A stretch of DNA of 42,125 bases from Comamonadaceae bacterium (GTDB taxonomy: Bacteria > Pseudomonadota > Gammaproteobacteria > Burkholderiales > Burkholderiaceae_C): NCBI GenBank assembly GCA_947448885.1, contig CANFPJ010000010.1, positions 1-42,125 on the forward strand. The letters run 5' to 3'. Both the position numbers and the translations under genes were made by a program. Every line of letters starts with the position of its first letter. The first letter of the stretch is position 1. The notes under the pieces are model-generated. The model was given only the letters and a program-made list of their open reading frames with translations, was not told where the DNA came from and did no database searches. Positions 7,070-15,423 of this stretch are shown in pieces.

Positions 7070-8485
7070 TCAGAGAGAGTAATACATATCGAACTCGATC
7101 GGGTGCGTGGTCATGCGGAAACGCGTGACTTCTTGCATCTTGAGTTCAATGTAGGCGTCCAACATGCTGTCGGTGAACACGCCACCTTTGGTCAAGAAAG
7201 CGCGGTCTTTGTCCAAGTATTCCAAGGCCTGATCCAGGCTGTGGCACACAGTGGGGACCAATGCGTCCTCCTCGGGGGGCAGGTGGTACAGGTCCTTGGT
7301 GGCAGCCTCGCCGGGGTGGATTTTGTTTTCCACACCGTCCAAACCAGCCATCAACAAAGCGCTGAAGCACAGATAGGGGTTGGCCATGGGATCGGGGAAA
7401 CGCGCCTCAATGCGACGGCCTTTGTCAGACGCCACGTGGGGGATTCGGATCGAAGCAGAGCGGTTGCGGCTGGAATAAGCCAACTTCACCGGGGCTTCAA
7501 AGCCGGGCACCAAACGCTTGTAGCTGTTGGTGGTGGGGTTGGTGATGGCGTTCAAGGCACGGGCGTGCTTGATGATGCCGCCGATGTAGTACAGCGCAAA
7601 GTCAGACAGACCCGCGTAGCCCTTGCCAGCGAACAGGTTTTTGCCGTCTTTCCACACCGACTGGTGCACGTGCATGCCCGAGCCGTTGTCGCCCACCAGG
7701 GGTTTGGGCATGAAGGTGGCGGTTTTGCCATAGGAATTGGCCACGTTCCACACCACGTACTTCAGGGTTTGGGTCCAGTCAGCGCGCTCGACCAAGGTGC
7801 TGAATTTCGTGCCGATTTCGTTTTGACCGGCGCCAGCAACTTCGTGGTGGAACACTTCGACCGGGATGCCCAAAGACTCGAGCACCAAGGAAATTTCGGC
7901 GCGCAGGTCTTGCGTGCTGTCCACGGGCGGGACGGGAAAGTATCCGCCTTTGACCGTGGGGCGGTGGCCGCGGTTGCCGCCATCCATTTTTTTGCCGCTG
8001 TTCCAAGGCGCTTCGTACTCGTCAACGTGAACGAAAGAACCCGACATGTCGGCACCCCAGCGCACATCGTCAAAGATGAAGAATTCGGGTTCGGGTCCGA
8101 AGTAGGCGGTGTCGCCCAAACCAGAGGCCTTCAAATAGGCTTCGGCGCGCTTGGCGATCGAGCGGGGGTCGCGGTCATAGGCCTTGCCGTCACCTGGCTC
8201 GAGCACGTCGCAGGACAAAATCAGGGTGGTCTCTTCGAAGAAGGGATCGATGTTGGCGGTGTTGGGATCGGGCATGAGCAACATGTCCGAGGCCTCAATG
8301 CCCTTCCAGCCAGCGATCGAAGAACCATCAAACGCATGTCCGTCGCTGAACTTGCCTTCGTCAAAGTGGGAAATGGGCACGCTCACGTGCTGTTCTTTGC
8401 CACGGGTATCGGTAAAGCGAAAATCCACAAACTTGACGTCGTGTTCTTTCACCATTTTGAGCACATCAGCGACGGTCTTGGCCAT
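7070..8485 (-). CDS. glnA: Glutamine synthetase, type I
   Basis: Joins ammonia to glutamate using ATP; the cytoplasmic dodecamer is the centre of ammonium assimilation. The 471 residues include the GSI beta-grasp start (about 15–95, with [11 protein letters not shown]), the metal-binding EPEFFIF motif, GAGQNEIG, the ATP/glutamate segment [10 protein letters not shown], and NRSASIRIP with the catalytic Arg. The adenylylation loop [10 protein letters not shown] carries the Tyr modified by GlnE. AGGAG (8492–8496) sits six bases before the ATG at 8485, favouring it over an adjacent TTG. A sigma-54 promoter and an NtrC site lie upstream. Confidence 0.97.
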   Translation of the reverse strand: MAKTVADVLKMVKEHDVKFVDFRFTDTRGKEQHVSVPISHFDEGKFSDGHAFDGSSIAGWKGIEASDMLLMPDPNTANIDPFFEETTLILSCDVLEPGDGKAYDRDPRSIAKRAEAYLKASGLGDTAYFGPEPEFFIFDDVRWGADMSGSFVHVDEYEAPWNSGKKMDGGNRGHRPTVKGGYFPVPPVDSTQDLRAEISLVLESLGIPVEVFHHEVAGAGQNEIGTKFSTLVERADWTQTLKYVVWNVANSYGKTATFMPKPLVGDNGSGMHVHQSVWKDGKNLFAGKGYAGLSDFALYYIGGIIKHARALNAITNPTTNSYKRLVPGFEAPVKLAYSSRNRSASIRIPHVASDKGRRIEARFPDPMANPYLCFSALLMAGLDGVENKIHPGEAATKDLYHLPPEEDALVPTVCHSLDQALEYLDKDRAFLTKGGVFTDSMLDAYIELKMQEVTRFRMTTHPIEFDMYYSL

Positions 8486-8531
8486 CAATTTCTCCTGTCG
8501 GTTGGGGGTTGAAAAATAGTTACAAAGCCTT

Positions 8532-8548
8532 ATGCAGAAACTGTGCCA
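8532..8548 (-). promoter_or_regulatory. Sigma-54 promoter of glnA
   Basis: On the minus strand the bases read TGGCACAGTTTCTGCAT. GG and GC are at the exact -24/-12 spacing, and one base differs from TGGCAC-N5-TTGCA. Transcription would begin near 8521, leaving a leader of roughly 36 bases before the glnA ATG. Confidence 0.85.
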
Positions 8549-8657
8549 TCACAACACGGTCTGGCTTGAAGCAGAAAAACGAATTTTGCCTTGAGATTAT
8601 TACTTTATCGGTTGGTTTAAGCGGATTTCATATTTATCAAACTTATTCCACCTCGGA

Positions 8658-8676
8658 TTGCACTTTATTGGTGCAA
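8658..8676. promoter_or_regulatory. NtrC enhancer site upstream of glnA
   Basis: TTGCACTTTATTGGTGCAA is a near-perfect match to the NtrC consensus (GCAC-N7-GTGC). It is centred about 145 bases upstream of the predicted glnA start point, a normal enhancer distance. Confidence 0.85.
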
Positions 8677-8693
8677 ATAAGCGGGTTTCATTT

Positions 8694-8718
8694 TGGTGCA
8701 AATCTTATTTTCGCACCA
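8694..8718. promoter_or_regulatory. Additional NtrC-like half-sites
   Basis: TGGTGC (8694–8699) and GCACCA (8713–8718) are each identical to NtrC half-sites but stand in everted order, 13 bases apart. They overlap the end of the upstream gene. They could support cooperative NtrC binding; on their own they are weak evidence. Confidence 0.4.
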
Positions 8719-9559
8719 TTTCGGGGCCGAACTGAAAGTCAAAGGCTTTCAAGCCTTCCAGCATGGCTGGATAGGCTTGTTCGACCACATCCACCAGGCC
8801 TTTGACGCCCAACTCCACGTGGCGCCCGTGCACGGGGTGGTCGACGCTGGGCAAGCTGAACACCTTGGCGCCGTCAAAACGCGCCTCGATGGACTGCATG
8901 AGGGGCGTGAGGGTGGCCTCCATGCCGCCGTAGATGACGATGGATTTCTCAATTTTTTCGGCCAGGTGAAACCATGGCGCATAGTGGGTGTCCAACACCC
9001 ATTCGATCATCGGCCAGGCCATCACGGGAAAGCCGGGCACAAAGTGCACCGGGCTGCGCGGGCCGTGGCAGGTGAACCCAGCAATCTTGTTGTAGGGGTT
9101 GGGGATGACCTCTGCGCCTTGCGGGAACATGGCCATGTTCAATCGATGCAGGTGCTCAGGGCGATCGGGCTCGTAAGGCACGCCTTGCTCAGCCGCTTGG
9201 TCACGGATGCGCTCCAAAATGAATCCCTTGGCTTGAGGCTGCAAGGCCAAGGGCAAGCCCAAGGCTTGGCCGGCGCACTGGCGGGTGTGGTCGTCAGGGG
9301 TCGCGCCAATGCCACCGCAAGAGAACACCACCATGCCGCTGTGGAAGGCGCGGCGCAGGCTGTCGGTGATGCGTTGCGGGTCGTCGCCCACGTACTCGGC
9401 CATCTCCAAACCCAGGCCTCGGGCGGAGAGCAATTCAATCACTTTGCTGAGGTGTTTGTCGGCGCGCTTGCCGGACAAAATTTCGTCGCCCACGATGATC
9501 AGGCCAAAGCCTTTCAAGGCGTCCAGGGGGTGGGGGGAAGGGGGGGTGGCTGCGGTCAT
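8705..9559 (-). CDS. MoCF/CinA-type molybdopterin-binding domain protein
   Basis: A 284-residue cytoplasmic protein with the MoaB/MoeA/CinA nucleotide-binding fold at its N terminus. It shows IIVGDEILSGKRADKH (about 20–35), then CGGIGATPDDHT (about 81–92), equivalent to the GG-G-T-DD-T motif. The C-terminal CinA amidase domain is absent, so this is the stand-alone type often labelled competence/damage-inducible protein A; an enzymatic role is not established. The ATG at 9559 follows GTAGGA at a workable distance; 9568 is an in-frame alternative. It is the last gene of a four-gene operon, 46 bases after the desaturase-like gene. Confidence 0.82.
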   Translation of the reverse strand: MTAATPPSPHPLDALKGFGLIIVGDEILSGKRADKHLSKVIELLSARGLGLEMAEYVGDDPQRITDSLRRAFHSGMVVFSCGGIGATPDDHTRQCAGQALGLPLALQPQAKGFILERIRDQAAEQGVPYEPDRPEHLHRLNMAMFPQGAEVIPNPYNKIAGFTCHGPRSPVHFVPGFPVMAWPMIEWVLDTHYAPWFHLAEKIEKSIVIYGGMEATLTPLMQSIEARFDGAKVFSLPSVDHPVHGRHVELGVKGLVDVVEQAYPAMLEGLKAFDFQFGPEMVRK

Positions 9560-9605
9560 GGCGCGCATCCTACGCCATCTGCATGGGCCCAGGCCCTCAG
9601 CCGGG

Positions 9606-10595
9606 TCACGCGCGCTGGCGCAACGCCTGCCACAGCCGTTGCAGGCCCAAAACCTGTTGTGCCCAAACCCCTTGACCATAGTCGCGGCCCTGTTCCATTT
9701 GATCGCGAATGCCGGTGGCCGGGTCTTGGGGTCGGCGCAAAGCGGTGCCCAGCCAATCGTCCCACCACGGGAACAACACCCCAAAGTTGTGTCCCCCCAA
9801 AGGCAGCGGACTGCCATTGGCGTCCCCTGCGCGCGGGCTTTCATGGCCCCAGCCCACGCTGTGGTGCCAGCGGTGAAAACGTGGACTGATCAAACAGCGA
9901 TCGCCCCAGGTGCCAAAGGACAAGCGCACATTGGCATGTTGAAAGTTCTCCAGCAATTGGGTCAGTGCGACCACCGCCACGAATTGCTCAGGGGGCATGC
10001 CCACCGCCTGGGCCACCACAGCCCAGACCACCGCCACCAGCACATCGTCCAAAAAATGATTGCGCTGGTCGGTCCACTGGGTCATCTGGCGCTGGGAATG
10101 GTGCACGGCATGCAGCGCCCACCACCAAGCCCACTGGTGCTGGGCGCGATGAATCGCGTAATTCAAGGCGTCAAACAACACCAAGTACATGACAAACGCA
10201 ACCACCGCCACGTCCGTCACGCCCGGCCACAGATCGTCCAAATGGATGCCACTCCACCCAGCGGTGCGCAGGGTGCCAAACAAGGCATCGGTCAGTGGGT
10301 CGAGGGTGAAAAACAACGCCAACCGAAACACGCCCAATCGGTGGATCAGGGTATAGAAGACATCCACGCGCACTGCGCGGTGGTCGCGCACCACCTCAAC
10401 CGGGCGCCACCATTCCAGGGGTTGGATGATGACCAGCATCACACCCAATTGCAGCAAGCCCACCAGCAGCCAACCCGTGCCCTCAAAGGCCAGTTCCAGC
10501 CACTGGCCCAAGCCAAGTGAAAAGGCCAAGGGCTGCACCAGCGCTTCGAACAGCTGTGATTGGGCCGCAGAGAACCATTCCATCCAGACATCCAT
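9606..10595 (-). CDS. Sterol desaturase/fatty acid hydroxylase family membrane protein
   Basis: A 329-residue integral membrane di-iron oxygenase of the FA_hydroxylase family. Hydrophobic helices occur at about 40–62, 86–105, 123–145 and 185–205. The histidine clusters HRAQH, HAVHHS, the single FQHAN and HRWHHS supply the metal ligands. Members hydroxylate or desaturate sterols, fatty acids, hopanoids or carotenoids; the substrate here cannot be named. It begins nine bases after the polysaccharide-deacetylase-like gene, so the two are coupled. Confidence 0.88.
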   Translation of the reverse strand: MDVWMEWFSAAQSQLFEALVQPLAFSLGLGQWLELAFEGTGWLLVGLLQLGVMLVIIQPLEWWRPVEVVRDHRAVRVDVFYTLIHRLGVFRLALFFTLDPLTDALFGTLRTAGWSGIHLDDLWPGVTDVAVVAFVMYLVLFDALNYAIHRAQHQWAWWWALHAVHHSQRQMTQWTDQRNHFLDDVLVAVVWAVVAQAVGMPPEQFVAVVALTQLLENFQHANVRLSFGTWGDRCLISPRFHRWHHSVGWGHESPRAGDANGSPLPLGGHNFGVLFPWWDDWLGTALRRPQDPATGIRDQMEQGRDYGQGVWAQQVLGLQRLWQALRQRA

Positions 10596-10604
10596 GCTGG
10601 GTCC

Positions 10605-11540
10605 TCAAGGCGCACCGCTGGCGCGGGCCAGGGTGGTGGGCGAAAGCTGGCCCTCGGCTTGGCGCAGATGCGCTGCATATTGCGGGTGCTGGCGCAAGGT
10701 GTCAAAGCAAAAGCCTTTTTGCTTCAAGCCGACGATCAAGGGCTCCAGCACCGCGGGTGCCCACGGGTCTTGGCGCGACCAGATGCCCAAATGGGCCATC
10801 AGAATGTCACCGGGGCGAATGTGGGCCAACGCCTTGTGCAGGAGTTGGGCGTTGCTGTGGGTCTGGCTGGACAGTTCGTCGCCCAAAAACCCCGCAGGTG
10901 CCCAACCCACATGGGCAAAACCACAGGCGCTGGCGGTGCGCAAAAGCGCCGGTGAAGTCTTGCCCCCGGGGGCCCGAAACAAGGGCAAGGGCGCGCGCCC
11001 CGTGATGGCTTGCAAGCGGTCGCGGGCGCGGGTGATTTCTTGGCAATACTGTGCGCCGTCCCATTCACTGGCTTTGTTTTTCTGCGGTCCTGCGCTGGCA
11101 CGCACGCGAAAACGCCCCCCCGGCAAATCGGCCTGCCAATAGACATGGTCGTGGGTGTGTGAAGCCATCTCATGGCCCTCGGCGGCACGCTCGCGCCACC
11201 ATGGTGCCCAGTGCTCGCCCAGGCTGCCGTCGCCCACTTGGGTGGGCTCGTGGGCGGCGAAAAATGTCACCTTCACTTGTTGGCGGCGCAACACATCGGC
11301 GATCAGGTCGGCCACGCCCATGTGGCCGGTGTCAAACGTCAGGTAGATCGGTCGTGCACAAGGGGCTGTGCCCGCAGGCAGAGGCTCGCTGACGCTGGGT
11401 TTGGCAGGGGTTTGCGCGGCCTGGCCTTGCGCCCCCACAGCCACGGCCTGGCTGGTGGCTGTCCCCGATAGGGCCAGAGCGTGGCCCATCCCCACAGACA
11501 AAGCCACCGCCAACCACCGCCACTTCAGCCCCTGGCGCAT
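10605..11540 (-). CDS. Polysaccharide deacetylase-like protein, variant active site
   Basis: A 311-residue exported protein: signal helix about 7–30, low-complexity linker to about 60, then a NodB-type domain. Motif 1 reads TFDTGHM (68–74) instead of TFDDG, so catalytic Asp70 is kept but the metal-binding second Asp is Thr71. The metal histidines His128 and His132 (SHTHDH), motif 3 FRAPGG (188–193) and the last motif ILMAH (246–250) are present. It probably acts on envelope glycans, but the metal site is altered. The ATG at 11540 is chosen because the signal peptide starts there; it lies seven bases after the beta-propeller gene. Confidence 0.85.
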   Translation of the reverse strand: MRQGLKWRWLAVALSVGMGHALALSGTATSQAVAVGAQGQAAQTPAKPSVSEPLPAGTAPCARPIYLTFDTGHMGVADLIADVLRRQQVKVTFFAAHEPTQVGDGSLGEHWAPWWRERAAEGHEMASHTHDHVYWQADLPGGRFRVRASAGPQKNKASEWDGAQYCQEITRARDRLQAITGRAPLPLFRAPGGKTSPALLRTASACGFAHVGWAPAGFLGDELSSQTHSNAQLLHKALAHIRPGDILMAHLGIWSRQDPWAPAVLEPLIVGLKQKGFCFDTLRQHPQYAAHLRQAEGQLSPTTLARASGAP

Positions 11541-11547
11541 GACAGGC

Positions 11548-12567
11548 TCACAAGCGCGGTGCGTGATCCAAAGTCCAAATGCCATGCGGAGATTTACCCA
11601 CTTTGATTTGGCGCACCAAGGCGCCGTTTTGGGTGTCAATGACGCTGACTTTCTTGATCCAGCGCGAAGACACCATCAGCCAACGCCCATCGGCGCTCAA
11701 CTCCATGCAGTCGGGGCCGCCCGGGGCATTGAATTGCGCCACCACCGCCAAGGTTTGCAAATCGATTTTGCTGATGGTGTTGGCCACCCGGTTGCTCACA
11801 AACACATGGCGGCCATCCCCCGCCGAGCGAAACGCATGGGCGCCCGCGCCCGTGGGAATGGTGCGCACCAGTTTGGCGGGGTTGGCACGCAAGTCAAACA
11901 CCTGCACCTCTTTGCCGCCCGTCAAGGCCACCAGCAAGGTGCTGTCATCGCGGGTGCCAAACACATCGGCGGGCAAATGACCGGTCTTCACCCGCCATTT
12001 CACGCTTTGCGTGGCCAAGTCCACGGCCACCAACTCATCGCTTTCTTGCATGCTGGCATAGGCCGTCGTGCTTTGGCTGTCGATCCACAGGTGGCTGGGG
12101 GTTTTGGCCGAGGGGATGCGTTTGGCCAGTTGTGGTGTTTGGCCATCCCAACGGTAAATGTCGATGTGGTCGAGCCGATTGGCGACGGTGATGAACCACT
12201 TCATGTCGGGCGAAAACCGCAGGTGATAGGGGTCGATGGTGCCGCGCACCACGCGTTGCACTTGGGCGGTTTTGGGGTCGATGAAACTGAGCGAATCGCC
12301 GCCCGCGTTGGCCACGATCACCGACTTTTCGTCCGGCGTGAGGTACAGGTGGTGGGGTTGTTTGCCGGTCGGGATTTGGCGCGTGACCTGCCAAGTCTTG
12401 GGGTCAATGACGCTGACACTGGCGCCCAAGGAGTTGAGCACAAAAATCGGGTGGGTCTGCGCCCCGGCGGCGGCCATGCCCAGCCAGCAGCACAAAACCA
12501 AAATCAGTCGGTTGAATAAGGACCTGCCGACAACCCAAGGACCCACTGACCAGCTGTTTGTTTTCAT
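11548..12567 (-). CDS. Secreted YVTN-type beta-propeller protein
   Basis: A 339-residue exported protein with a signal peptide (about 1–36, ending GAQT) and repeated blades of about 40 residues. Blades are marked by VSVIDPKTWQVTRQIPTGKQPHHL, LSFIDPKTAQVQRV, VAVDLATQSVKW, VQVFDLRANPAKLVRTIPTG, ISKIDLQTLAVV and VSVIDTQNGALVRQI. This is the YVTN/cytochrome-D1-like propeller; no haem motif is seen, so a binding or scaffold role is more likely than catalysis. It is first in a tight operon with the deacetylase-like, desaturase-like and MoCF genes. A -10-like TACACT ends seven bases before the ATG, and no Shine-Dalgarno is visible. Confidence 0.86.
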   Translation of the reverse strand: MKTNSWSVGPWVVGRSLFNRLILVLCCWLGMAAAGAQTHPIFVLNSLGASVSVIDPKTWQVTRQIPTGKQPHHLYLTPDEKSVIVANAGGDSLSFIDPKTAQVQRVVRGTIDPYHLRFSPDMKWFITVANRLDHIDIYRWDGQTPQLAKRIPSAKTPSHLWIDSQSTTAYASMQESDELVAVDLATQSVKWRVKTGHLPADVFGTRDDSTLLVALTGGKEVQVFDLRANPAKLVRTIPTGAGAHAFRSAGDGRHVFVSNRVANTISKIDLQTLAVVAQFNAPGGPDCMELSADGRWLMVSSRWIKKVSVIDTQNGALVRQIKVGKSPHGIWTLDHAPRL

Positions 12568-12573
12568 GGCGCA

Positions 12574-12579
12574 AGTGTA
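12574..12579 (-). promoter_or_regulatory. Candidate -10 element for the beta-propeller operon
   Basis: TACACT on the minus strand with six bases between it and the ATG at 12567. Initiation about seven bases downstream would fall on the start codon, giving a leaderless transcript. No good -35 is seen. Confidence 0.35.
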
Positions 12580-12611
12580 ACGAGGGCCCTGTGGCGAGCG
12601 CCCAGCGCGGC

Positions 12612-12617
12612 TAATAT
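12612..12617 (+). promoter_or_regulatory. Candidate -10 element for the alpha/beta hydrolase
   Basis: TAATAT with a six-base spacer to the ATG at 12624 and no Shine-Dalgarno; the placement suggests a leaderless mRNA. It mirrors the element on the other side of this 56-base divergent gap. Confidence 0.38.
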
Positions 12618-12623
12618 GCCTGC

Positions 12624-13406
12624 ATGCAGCACGTTCATTGCCACGGCATCGCCCTCGAGGTGCGCCACATCCCCGCGCCCCAAACCGCATCGGCCCAAGC
12701 GCCATTGATTTTTTTGCACGAAGGCCTGGGCTCGGTGACCATGTGGACCCAGCGCGGTCTGGACTGGCCGCTGGCCGTTTGCCAGGCCAGCGGTCGCGCG
12801 GGTTGGGTGTATTCGCGCCGTGGCTATGGTCAATCGGACAGGCCCAGCGATGTGCGCGGCGCCAACGCCTTGACCCCTGATTATTTGCACCACGAGGCCT
12901 GGCAGGTGTTGCCCGAATTTTTGAACCAAATCGGGATTGAGAAACCGGTGTTGCTGGGGCATTCCGATGGCGCCAGCATCGCCCTGCTCTACGCCAGCCG
13001 GCATCCGGTGAGCGCTTGCATGGCCATGGCCCCACATGTCATCGTGGAAGACATCTCGGTGGCTGCCATCGAATTGGTCAAAACCGCTTTTGAGCAAGGT
13101 GATTTGCGCCAGCGCCTGGCCCGTTTTCATGCCGATGTGGACACCGCTTTTTGGCAATGGAACGACATTTGGTTGTCGCCTGCTTTTCGCCCGTTTGACA
13201 TCCGCAAAACCTGCCAGGCCATCGTTGACCCGGTGCTGGCTTTGCAAGGTCGGCAAGACGTCTATGGCACGCTGCAACAAATCAACGACATCCAACCCCA
13301 GGGCCGCATCGAACGGGTGGTGATCGAAGACTGTGGCCACACACCACACCGCGATCAACCCGATCAGGCTTTGGCGCTGGTGGTGGATTTTTTGGCGACC
13401 CTTTGA
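12624..13406 (+). CDS. Alpha/beta hydrolase
   Basis: A 260-residue cytoplasmic hydrolase. It has the HEGLG oxyanion-hole segment (32–36), the nucleophile elbow GHSDGAS with Ser114 (112–118), a probable acid residue Asp212 (GRQD) and catalytic His239 (CGHTPH). The cap region is about 140–195. These features fit a carboxylesterase or C–C hydrolase of the MhpC/BioH-like class; the substrate is unknown. It is divergent from the beta-propeller operon and converges with the pseudouridine synthase gene, leaving nine bases between the stops. Confidence 0.88.
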   Translation: MQHVHCHGIALEVRHIPAPQTASAQAPLIFLHEGLGSVTMWTQRGLDWPLAVCQASGRAGWVYSRRGYGQSDRPSDVRGANALTPDYLHHEAWQVLPEFLNQIGIEKPVLLGHSDGASIALLYASRHPVSACMAMAPHVIVEDISVAAIELVKTAFEQGDLRQRLARFHADVDTAFWQWNDIWLSPAFRPFDIRKTCQAIVDPVLALQGRQDVYGTLQQINDIQPQGRIERVVIEDCGHTPHRDQPDQALALVVDFLATL

Positions 13407-13415
13407 GCGCTCATC

Positions 13416-14159
13416 TCAAGGCTGGTAGCCCAGCGCGCGCAAATCGCTGTTGGTGAGCCAGCGCCACTGACCGGGCAATAAATCTGCGGGCAAATGCAAC
13501 TCACCCATGGACGAACGGTGCAAGGCTTGCACGCGGTTGCCCACCGCGGCCAACATGCGCTTGACCTGGTGGTACTTGCCCTCGGTGAGGGTCAAGGCCA
13601 CATGGTGGCTGCCATGGGCTTGACAGGCTGCAGCGCGCACCGGTTGGGGGTCGTCGTCGAGGACCACGCCGGCCAGCAGTTTGTCCATTTGCTGGGTGGT
13701 GACCGCGTCCACCGTGTGCACTTGGTAGACCTTGGGCACATGGTGGCGCGGCGAGGCCATGCGGTGGATGAATTGGCCATCATCGCTCAGCAACAACAAG
13801 CCGGTGGTGTCTTGGTCCAAGCGCCCCACCGCTTGCACCCCATCCACCGCCCCCTTTTGCGGTCGCTGGCGCAAGGGGGCAGGAAGCAAGGTGTAGATGC
13901 TGGGCCAGGCCGAGGGCTTGCGCGAGCATTCGGTGCCCGCTGGCTTGTGCAGCATGAGGTGGGCGCGCTCGCGGTAGCGCCAGGCCTGGCCTTGCACTTC
14001 AAACGGCCAATCTGGCTGGGCATCGACCTCCAACCAGGGGTCTTCGCAGGTTTGCCACAAGCCATCGGTTTGCAGCCGCACACAACCTTTTTGCACCAAA
14101 CCCACACACACCCGTCGGGTGCCAAAACCCTGGCTGTACAACAGGTCTTGCAACTCCAT
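13416..14159 (-). CDS. rsuA: RsuA-type 16S rRNA pseudouridine synthase
   Basis: A 247-residue enzyme of the RsuA/RluB/E/F family that isomerises uridine in rRNA. An S4-like RNA-binding N terminus (about 1–60) precedes the core. The core contains MLHKPAGTECS, the catalytic loop GRLDQDTTGLLLL (Asp in RLD, about residue 114), KVYQVH and EGKYHQVKRM. These favour 16S U516 modification by RsuA, though RluE-type activity is not excluded. The ATG at 14159 shares one base with the upstream stop (TGATG), so translation is probably coupled to the CoA transferase. Confidence 0.85.
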   Translation of the reverse strand: MELQDLLYSQGFGTRRVCVGLVQKGCVRLQTDGLWQTCEDPWLEVDAQPDWPFEVQGQAWRYRERAHLMLHKPAGTECSRKPSAWPSIYTLLPAPLRQRPQKGAVDGVQAVGRLDQDTTGLLLLSDDGQFIHRMASPRHHVPKVYQVHTVDAVTTQQMDKLLAGVVLDDDPQPVRAAACQAHGSHHVALTLTEGKYHQVKRMLAAVGNRVQALHRSSMGELHLPADLLPGQWRWLTNSDLRALGYQP

Positions 14160-15391
14160 CAAGCCACCACGCCGCGCTCGCGCAGGGTTTGAATTTGGGC
14201 CGGGGTCAAACCCATTTCGGCCAGCACCGCATCGGTGTCTTGACCCAAGGTGGGCGCCAAGCTGCGCAAGCCACCCGGGGTGCGCGAGAGCTTGGGCACC
14301 ACACCCGGCACGCTCAGGCGGCTGCCATCGGCCATGGTGATGTCTTCAATCATGCCGCGTGCCTGGTAATGGGCATCGTTGGCGATGTCGGCAATGGTGT
14401 AAATGCGCCCGCCAGGGACTTCAGCCTGCTCGAGCATTTCCAACACTTCGTCAACCGAGCGCTGCAAGGTATAGGCTTCGATGGCGGCATCAATGTCGGC
14501 CACCCGTTGGACGCGTCCGGCGTTGTCGCCCAAGGCCGGGTCCTGGCCCAAATCGTCGCGCCCAATGGCGTGCATCAGGCGCTTGAAAATGCTGTCGCCA
14601 TTGCCCGCCACCAGGGCGTACCCGCCGTCCTTGCATCGGTAGGCATTGGTCGGCGCAATCCCCGGCAAGGCGCTGCCGCCGGGCTCGCGCACCGCCCCAA
14701 ACGCGCTGTGCTCGGGGAGCAAGCTTTCCATGCAATTGAACACCGCTTCGTACAAAGCCATGTCGATCACCTGGCCCAGGCCACTGCGGTGGCGCTCGTG
14801 CAAGGCCATCAAAATGCCAATCACCCCGTGCAAAGATGCCAGGGTGTCACCAATGCTCACCCCCACCCGCACCGGCACTCGGCCGGGTTCGGCGGTGAGG
14901 TGGCGCAAGCCCCCCATGGCTTCGGCCACCACACCAAAGCCAGGCTTGTCACGCCACGGCCCCGTTTGGCCGTAGCCGCTGATGCGCAACACAATCAACC
15001 GGGGGTTGAGGGCATGCAGCACGTCGGGCCCCAAGCCCCAGCCCTCCATCGCACCGGGGCGGAAGTTCTCGATCAACACGTCTGCATCGGTGGCGAGTTG
15101 GCGCACGATGTCTTGGGCCTGGGCATCACGCAAATTCAAAGCCAAGGAGCGCTTGTTGCGCGACTGCACCTGCCACCACACCGAGGTGCCATCTTTGAGC
15201 AAGCGCCATTTGCGCAAAGGGTCCCCCACCCCTGGGGGTTCGATCTTGATGACGTCGGCGCCAAAGTCGGCCAAGGTTTTGGCGGCGAACGGGCCGGCGA
15301 TCAGTTGGCCCAGCTCGACCACCTTGATGCCCGCCAAGGGGCCTGTGACATTCGGGGGCTTAGCCATTTTGGAAGGAGATGGGTTGGACAT
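14159..15391 (-). CDS. Family III CoA transferase (CaiB/BaiF type)
   Basis: A 410-residue enzyme that moves CoA between carboxylic acids through an aspartyl-CoA intermediate. It shows GIKVVELGQLIAGPFAAKTLADFGADVIKIEPP (about 21–53), RNKRSLALNL, ENFRPGAME, SGYGQTGP (138–145), the catalytic Asp182 in SIGDTLA, and the small C-terminal domain around DPALGDNAGRV. Bacterial relatives act on succinyl, mesaconyl, itaconyl or formyl CoA; I cannot choose. The ATG at 15391 is used, with 15367 as an in-frame alternative. The RodZ-like gene is 32 bases upstream. Confidence 0.9.
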   Translation of the reverse strand: MSNPSPSKMAKPPNVTGPLAGIKVVELGQLIAGPFAAKTLADFGADVIKIEPPGVGDPLRKWRLLKDGTSVWWQVQSRNKRSLALNLRDAQAQDIVRQLATDADVLIENFRPGAMEGWGLGPDVLHALNPRLIVLRISGYGQTGPWRDKPGFGVVAEAMGGLRHLTAEPGRVPVRVGVSIGDTLASLHGVIGILMALHERHRSGLGQVIDMALYEAVFNCMESLLPEHSAFGAVREPGGSALPGIAPTNAYRCKDGGYALVAGNGDSIFKRLMHAIGRDDLGQDPALGDNAGRVQRVADIDAAIEAYTLQRSVDEVLEMLEQAEVPGGRIYTIADIANDAHYQARGMIEDITMADGSRLSVPGVVPKLSRTPGGLRSLAPTLGQDTDAVLAEMGLTPAQIQTLRERGVVA

Positions 15392-15423
15392 GCGCGAATT
15401 GTCCACCAGCCCAGTGGGCTGGT

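Noticed and set aside
7103-8512. A long open frame of about 470 codons on the plus strand, opposite glnA
   Set aside because: It mirrors glnA codon by codon, a known effect of GC-biased third positions; the product shows no domain, and glnA is unmistakable.
12568-13035. An extended N terminus of the beta-propeller protein
   Set aside because: It reads opposite the alpha/beta hydrolase gene; a signal peptide starts cleanly at 12567.
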